Assembly: GCA_023014485.1 (NCBI GenBank)
Contig: JAJOZX010000089.1
Location: 1,518,501-1,582,500, forward strand
Origin: Bathynomus jamesi
Taxonomy: Eukaryota; Arthropoda; Malacostraca; Isopoda; Cirolanidae
Direction: 5' to 3'
Length of the DNA: 64,000 bases
Below, in pieces: positions 58,660 through 64,000 of this stretch (position 1 is the stretch's first letter; the number at the start of each line of letters is the position of its first letter). Below the pieces are notes generated by a model, which did no database searches, was not told the origin of the DNA, and was given only the letters and a program-made list of their open reading frames with translations. The position numbers and the translations under genes were made by a program.

Positions 58660-59241
58660 CAGGGCTATTTAAAATGATTTATCCGATTTCAACTGAGAAT
58701 ACTTCCGTACCTATCAACCGTGCATCAACTGGGCATACACCACATGAAAGAGAAAATCTCCGAGTTTTACAAGATCACCGTGAGAGGGCTCCAAAGTCAC
58801 GCCGTGGCCTAGCCTAGCAACAAACAGTCAGTGTGAAAATGGCGTCCGCACAGCAGAAGGCGTTTTGTGTGTTGCAGTTTTCGAGCTGTTTTCGAGCCCC
58901 CTAGGTTGCCGGATCTTACACCGTGCGACTTCTTCCTTTGGGGGTACGTTAAGGATACTGTGTACGTGCCACCGTTGCCCACATCTTTGGATGAGCTCCG
59001 AACCCGCATTGTTACTGCCGTAGAGTCAGTGACAACGGACATGCTGGAGCGAGTATGGGAGGAATTCGACTATCGTGTCGACGTTGCTCGTGTAACTAGG
59101 GGAAGTCACATAGAGCATTTATGAGGTGAGACACAAAATTTGGACAGTTTTTCTTTTGGTTGATGTATCACAAATCACACTGTATTTGTAACATTAAAAA
59201 ATACTCATTTGAAATCAGGTGAATCATTTTGAATAGCCGTG
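58660..59241 (+). mobile_element. Internally deleted mariner
   Basis: The terminus CAGGGCTATTTAAAATGATT (58660) and the inverse-like end at 59241 (CACGGCTATTCAAAATGATT) mark the ends. Inside are a start (MASAQQKAF at 58839) and, after a deletion, the transposase C-terminus LPDLTPCDFFLWGYVKDTVY to RGSHIEHL with a stop at 59124. The catalytic centre is mostly deleted. Confidence 0.85.
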
Positions 59242-59379
59242 TGTATATATATATATATATACACACACACACATACACACACACCTTAATTTTGTTTCTG
59301 CACTAATTGTTTTCTGAAAAGTCAAGCATGTTGTCCCACCCTAGATCCGTAAAAAATCCGAAAGTGTCAACTCGTCAGA

Positions 59380-59560
59380 GGAAGCCTGGTGGTGTGGTTG
59401 AGCGCGGGATTATTAATCTGAAGGTCTTGTTTTCGAATTCAGACTCGTACTTTCAGTTTCAGCGAATAAGACTTCTCAGTCTTTACTTGTGAGGTAGTGC
59501 ATGGTTCGGATACCACTTAAAGCTGTAGGTCGCCTCCGTCATATGAGGCACTTCTCAAGT
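59380..59560 (+). mobile_element. tRNA-derived SINE, degenerate
   Basis: A box A-like TGGTGTGGTTGAGCGCGGGA and box B-like GTTTTCGAATTC (about 59428) lie in tRNA order. Then comes GGTTCGGATACCACTTAAAG and GCTGTAGGTCGCCTCCGTCA, the same body as the SINEs at 10.4-10.8 kb. Confidence 0.65.
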
Positions 59561-59874
59561 CCATTTCCATTTGGATTTTCCATTTTAAGTTAGGTTTTTC
59601 ATAGAAAATACCCCTCGGGCATGCAACTGCGTCACAGTCATGGTTTTTATACCCTTTCCCAAATCGGAAAATTTTTCCAAAATACGGGATTCCCACGCCC
59701 AGCATTCCCACATGCGAATCGTGGATGGGAACGATAATGACATTTGATGGGAAGTAATCGGCCCTTATTACAGTCTACAAACGAGTACTAATGTGGCAAA
59801 CCTTTTCCATGTATTTACGTTCACATTTCTTGTTCTTTTATGTTAAAATGTAATGATGGGGTTATTTAACCATG

Positions 59875-60036
59875 TGACGGAAGGGACCTACAGCTTTACG
59901 TGGGATCTGAACCACGGGTCGCTACATAATCCGGACACAGAGGACGGTTCCCCATCCAACTATTTTTCAGACCTAATGTTGCTTAACTTTGCTGATCAGC
60001 GGAAAGCGGTGTTAAGATATTGGCTGCGACGTAGCC
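59875..60036 (-). mobile_element. 5S rRNA-derived SINE, second copy
   Basis: On the minus strand it begins GGCTACGTCGCAGCC at 60036 and shows AAAGTTAAGCAACATTAGGT and TTGGATGGGGAACCG, then GTGGTTCAGATCCCACGTAA and AGCTGTAGGTC. Same layout as 10585-10800 (5S head plus tRNA-SINE body), so the fusion is a family and not a chance junction. Confidence 0.8.
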
Positions 60037-60247
60037 CGTTCTTTCATACTTGGATTTCTAAGTAAACTTAGATGTTTCATCTTCTTTGGGACATAGTAAC
60101 GTGCAAATAGTTTTTAAATTAGTTAACTTTGAAAAAGACATCCCTGCCGTTGCTATAGTTAATGATAAAATTAGAAGCAAACTGTTTAACACCCGTTCAG
60201 ATAATGTGGGGACATATGGTTCGAATCCCACAAAGCTGGAGATACCA

Positions 60248-60380
60248 TCCATCACGTTTGATAAAATATCTTCAAAAACTTCAAAAGTTATGTCACTCTC
60301 AAATTTGGTACAACTTTAACTGCGTTGCCTGGCGTTATTTACTTTCGTCGCTTAGCTACTTCTTCCTAGGAAGGTCTCAT
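60248..60380 (-). mobile_element. Partial copy of the MITE at 17919-18096
   Basis: On the minus strand it begins CCTAGGAAGAAGTAGCTAAG and continues GTTAAAGTTGTACCAAAT and ATAACTTTTGAAG as in the intronic copy. The other end is missing. Adjacent 60215-60235 has a box-B-like GGTTCGAATCCCAC. Confidence 0.65.
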
Positions 60381-61611
60381 ATCATACCAAAGTTAATTAA
60401 CTCACTTTCAAGGTTGTATTTTCATCACTGAAAGCTTCTTCAAAAGTTGACTGTTCAATTCACGATTGTTTTTCATAAAAGTTAAAATTTTTTTTATTGA
60501 ATCACAGTATCACAAAATTAGATAATTGCTCTAACAATCGGAGCTAAGAAAAGACTAACTTATAACTTTTAAACCTACAACCACAGACTTTTATAGTTGT
60601 TGTTGAAATTTTTATGAATTTGAAGCAGCCATTTTAAATGAGTCATAGTTAATATGACGTAATCTTTACCTTTAAAGATTGGTTTTAAATATTGGTTTTA
60701 CACACACACACACAAATAATTCTTAAGGACATTTAAAAAATGAACATATGTATACATATATGCAAAATAAAGTAACCAACCAACCAAGCTGGATCTGAAC
60801 TTAGCTGGCTATTAGTATTAAATATTAAAAATTACAAAATTAACCCCCTCAAAAAACCCCTTTGTTACATCATTTTCAATTGTTCCTGAAAACAAGTATA
60901 TTGTCTGGTTGTGGATCTCCTGCCTGCCTTTCGAAAATTTTAAATTTCTTTGCATTAAAATACGATCACGAAATATTTGTTGTAAACAAAATGCATTTTT
61001 GTTATAATCGGATAAGATTTTCGACCAGAAATTAATTTGAATGTTTTTCTTTAATTAAAAAAAATAAGTTAACAAAATTTTTATCGATGAATCGCTGTGG
61101 TTCTACATCGTGGAGGTTTGCCGATCTGCGTTCCGTCACGGAGAGCAACTAATATCTGAAACATTGAATTTTCATGGCTTTATGCTTGTCTTCAGTTATA
61201 TTAAATAAGTCTATGGACAATATGACTAATATTTCATTTACCCAACGTCAGTCAGGCGTTCAAGCGGCGGTTCAACACCAGCAACAAATTGTTTTTGTGA
61301 TTATTGATTTGAAGAGTACATCCATATTTCCGACATAAACAGCTACAAACGCTGATATTACATGACCTGACTTTATTTTGACTCAACCCGACGAAATGTT
61401 GGTTGCGCGTTGAAAATTCATGTCTGTTTCGCCACATATTTGTTTTAAGAGACCCTTCTGAAGCTCGAGGGGAATCGAACTCTGTTAGGTTTCATATTAT
61501 CGTCATAAACATTCACTAAATTTTTTAATTTTTTAATTTTCTGTAAGATTATTTATTACGTAACCATTTTAAAAACTGAAGTTAACGTAGTTTCCCGCGA
61601 TTTCAGCTTTC
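60381..61611. other. No recognised feature
   Basis: AT-rich. A 61-codon minus-strand frame at 61437-61252 (start MWRNRHEFSTRNQHFVGLSQ, with several Cys) could not be assigned. A (CA)n run lies at about 60700. No terminal repeats seen. Confidence 0.5.
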
Positions 61612-61876
61612 TGTGGTCAGATTGTGCGTCATTTGTCAGCATTTGTGGTCAGATTGTGCGTCATTTGTCAGCATTTGTGGTCAGATTGTGCGTCATTTGT
61701 CAGCATTTGTGGTCAGATTGTGCGTCATTTGTCAGCATTTGTGGTCAGATTGTGCGTCATTTGTCAGCATTTGTGGTCAGATTGTGCGTCATTTGTCAGC
61801 ATTTGTGGTCAGATTGTGCGTCATTTGTCAGCATTTGTGGTCAGATTGTGCGTCATTTGTCAGCATTTGTGGTCAG
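61612..61876. repeat. 32-bp minisatellite
   Basis: About eight near-identical 32-base units containing GGTCAGATTGTGCGTCATTT and GTCAGCATTT. Since 32 is not divisible by 3, the three plus frames are all open and encode permutations of the same peptide. These are not genes. Confidence 0.97.
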
Positions 61877-61956
61877 GAATAAAGTACATGAATTTTAAAA
61901 CATATTCTAATTTTTACGGTTAATGAAAGTATTATAATTATTATCATTATTACCTA

Positions 61957-62145
61957 GCACCCAGTAGCTCAATGATTACCAACGTCGGGCTTCGGCCGGT
62001 GAGGCTCTGAGTTCGCTCCCAGCTGCCGGTATCGGGTGGGGTTAGGCCGGCCACTTAGTGTTTCTGCTCGGGCCTGGGTGACCCTTGTTGTACACTCACC
62101 CCGACGTGGTGGGGAAACGAGCATCCTGGATGTTTTCTTTTTATT
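61957..62145 (+). mobile_element. tRNA-derived SINE with 11-bp target duplication
   Basis: Box A-like AGTAGCTCAATGATTACC and box B-like GAGTTCGCTCCC (62009-62020). It ends in a T-rich tail. ATTATTACCTA flanks both ends (61946-61956, 62146-62156), proving a LINE-mediated insertion. Its body differs from the SINEs at 10 kb, so it is another family. Confidence 0.88.
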
Positions 62146-62501
62146 ATTATTACCTAACCTGAGCTGCGACTATTACTAAAATTAAAGGTTTTTTTTAGCC
62201 TCATTTTCCTAACTGTATTAGTGACGTCTTGAATCTTCATATTGTGTTTCAACGAAGTCTTTCATAACTGCATTAAATGGTTACCAATTAAGTGGGCATG
62301 AAAAGGTTCAGCTGTTGGTGTGATGGAACAAATTATATGTAAAGGGAAATACACATTTTTGTATTTACATTCGATAAAAACATTTAATTGTAATGTTGAC
62401 TCAATTGTCTTCACGGTTTGCTTTCTTTCATTTGGGTAAAGGGCCTTTGAAGTTATTTATAACACGAGTCTGAGTTCACAGCTCCACATCCATGAATAAT
62501 A

Positions 62502-62604
62502 CAGGGTGAGCGAAAAGTCCCTGTGCACTGTCCACTTCCAACACAGTGCAGGTACAGGTTCACTACACTTCTTGCAGGTGCATAGGGGCTTTTCGCTCAC
62601 CCTG
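62502..62604. mobile_element. 103-bp mariner-type MITE
   Basis: The ends CAGGGTGAGCGAAAAGTCCC and its near-exact inverse are flanked by TA on both sides. The interior is itself nearly palindromic. Confidence 0.9.
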
Positions 62605-62618
62605 TACTTATAAACAGG

Positions 62619-63100
62619 CAGAGCTAGGCAGTATTTAAATACATTTGTATTTAAATATGTATTTAAATACATTTGTGCATTTAGAACTGTATTTATAAAT
62701 ACATTGTTTTTCATGTATTTAAATACTTTAATGAGTATTTAAATACAATGTATTTAAATACTCAAAATATAAAAATGTAAATACTTTTACTGGTTTAATA
62801 CACGTTCTGTACTAGCACAGTACGACGCGTCGACAGTGTAGTACAGCATGGTTCATGTTTCAACGTGTCAGTTCAATCAGTTGTGTGCCACTCTTAGTCG
62901 AAAGCGGTTGATTTCTTTATCGTGTGCGTGTCATGGTTTCAACAAGCAAATGTGTATGTATTTAAAATGTATTTAAATACAATTGATGTATTTTGTATTT
63001 AGTATCTAAATACATTCGTAAAATGTATTTAGTATTTAAATACATTTCTCCCATGTATTTAGTATTTAAATACATTTAATGTATTTATTGCCCAGCTCTG
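62619..63100. mobile_element. 482-bp hAT MITE, 8-bp target duplication
   Basis: The ends CAGAGCTAGGCAGTATTT and TATTGCCCAGCTCTG are inverted. TAAACAGG flanks both sides (62611-62618, 63101-63108). The inner arms are built from many TATTTAAATACA units. Confidence 0.93.
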
Positions 63101-63161
63101 TAAACAGGTTTATCATCTGATGAGAGATGTTTGACTTGCTGTACATAAAATTCGAATCAGC

Positions 63162-63214
63162 CTGTACGTGGGCAACTGCCCACCCAGCCTGGGTGGGCAG
63201 TTGTCCACGTACAG
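63162..63214. repeat. 24-bp inverted repeat, short hairpin
   Basis: CTGTACGTGGGCAACTGCCC continuing to ACCC (63162-63185) pairs with 63191-63214 with one G-T mismatch around a 5-base loop. No larger element seen around it. Confidence 0.85.
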
Positions 63215-64000
63215 AAAGATTTCACCCACCTACTAATATAAAATAAGAGCATATACAGTAGATGAGTATATATATGAGTATATATGCATCAACATATTCA
63301 TTTGATTTATAATGTAAAAATGAACAATGAATAATTCCTATATAATCAAATATTCATTTTTACATAAGAACCAAAATCGCCTAACGCGATTTTGGATAAA
63401 ATGTTTATGTTGCTTCTTTCTATTTTTGCAGTGTCACAACCATGCTATCTACCATTTCTATGGTTAAGTCGTATCCATGTTTGTGTCATTAGAGGTTCGT
63501 TGTGAGAAGCGAATGTCCCTTAATTTCATTCCCTTAAAGTATAAACAAGACACTCGACGGTTTAGATCGTTTAACATTTCCATCACAATATTACCCATAT
63601 CTCCATTTTCCATCTATTATACACTTTATGATAATTAATTATTGTTGTCTTGCATCTAACCCTCATCCCTACACATTGCATGTGACATGATGTGAATCCT
63701 TGTTTGTACTTCATTCATTTACTTAATTCTTCCTCCAATGTACCCAATTCCTTAATAATGGCTATAAACCTTTCATTACTATATTGCTCTAATTCATCTC
63801 TCCTAAATTCTCCCAATAATGACTTGTACTGTACGTACGAATTAAATAACTATGGCGTATTAATTATGAATTGACGTATGGCATAATTTGAATAACTATG
63901 ACGTCATAAAGTAACAATTCTCTTCACGTTTTCCATACCTTGAATACTGAATCACGTGTTTAGTATGGGGATATCTTTCGTATTCAATGTATGGTAAATT
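63215..64000. other. No recognised feature
   Basis: AT-rich to the window end. A small hairpin (CCAAAATCGC, loop, GCGATTTTGG) lies near 63371-63395. Short frames have no recognisable content. Confidence 0.5.

Noticed and set aside
1..64000. Endogenous virus
   Set aside because: I saw no capsid, envelope, viral polymerase or LTR-bounded gag-pol. All reverse transcriptases here are of non-LTR type.

Overview
The window is AT-rich, intron-containing animal DNA, most likely from an arthropod and probably a crustacean. The evidence for that is CR1/L2-like and I-like retrotransposons, mariner, Tigger, hAT and other cut-and-paste transposons, tRNA- and 5S-derived SINEs, long (TA)n tracts and TTAGG-type repeats. 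The crustacean call is inference from the style of the repeats. No search was run.

The only host gene I recognise is MMS19 (cytosolic iron-sulfur cluster targeting and DNA repair) on the minus strand. Seven exons lie between 18937 and 12715, with GT-AG junctions and reading phases that agree at every joint. The first exon(s) and the C-terminal half are not visible, so the gene runs out of the window on both sides.

Almost everything else is mobile DNA. From 1 to 10 kb: a mariner remnant folded into a palindrome, a spliced hAT-like transposon (1062-4393), a 30-bp minisatellite, a mariner (5998-7036) and a decayed relative of the hAT-like transposase (7087-10020). From 10.2 to 12.7 kb: two tRNA-SINEs, a 5S-SINE and a large inverted array of a 455-bp unit. 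From 19.5 to 28.9 kb: a broken Sola-like transposon carrying a CR1-like LINE and a 2.4-kb transposon with 9-bp target duplications, followed by two mariner remnants. From 28.9 to 40.8 kb: a GC-rich LINE in a (TA)n tract, then a mariner that received a hAT MITE and a complete Sola-like transposon with an open 809-codon transposase. From 41 to 50 kb: a diverged Sola-like copy holding a deleted relative, a Tigger element and a MITE with a 61-bp poly-G run at its centre. From 50 to 64 kb: nested palindromes, mariner, Tigger and hAT remnants, a LINE whose 3' tail is shared with a SINE, more SINEs and MITEs, and a 32-bp minisatellite.

Two themes stand out. First, unrelated families repeatedly sit in or end on (TA)n tracts. 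Second, a non-coding-looking 455-bp family is present at three loci, always as an inverted dimer bordered on at least one side by (TA)n. Many insertions can be ordered in time because their target duplications are exact.
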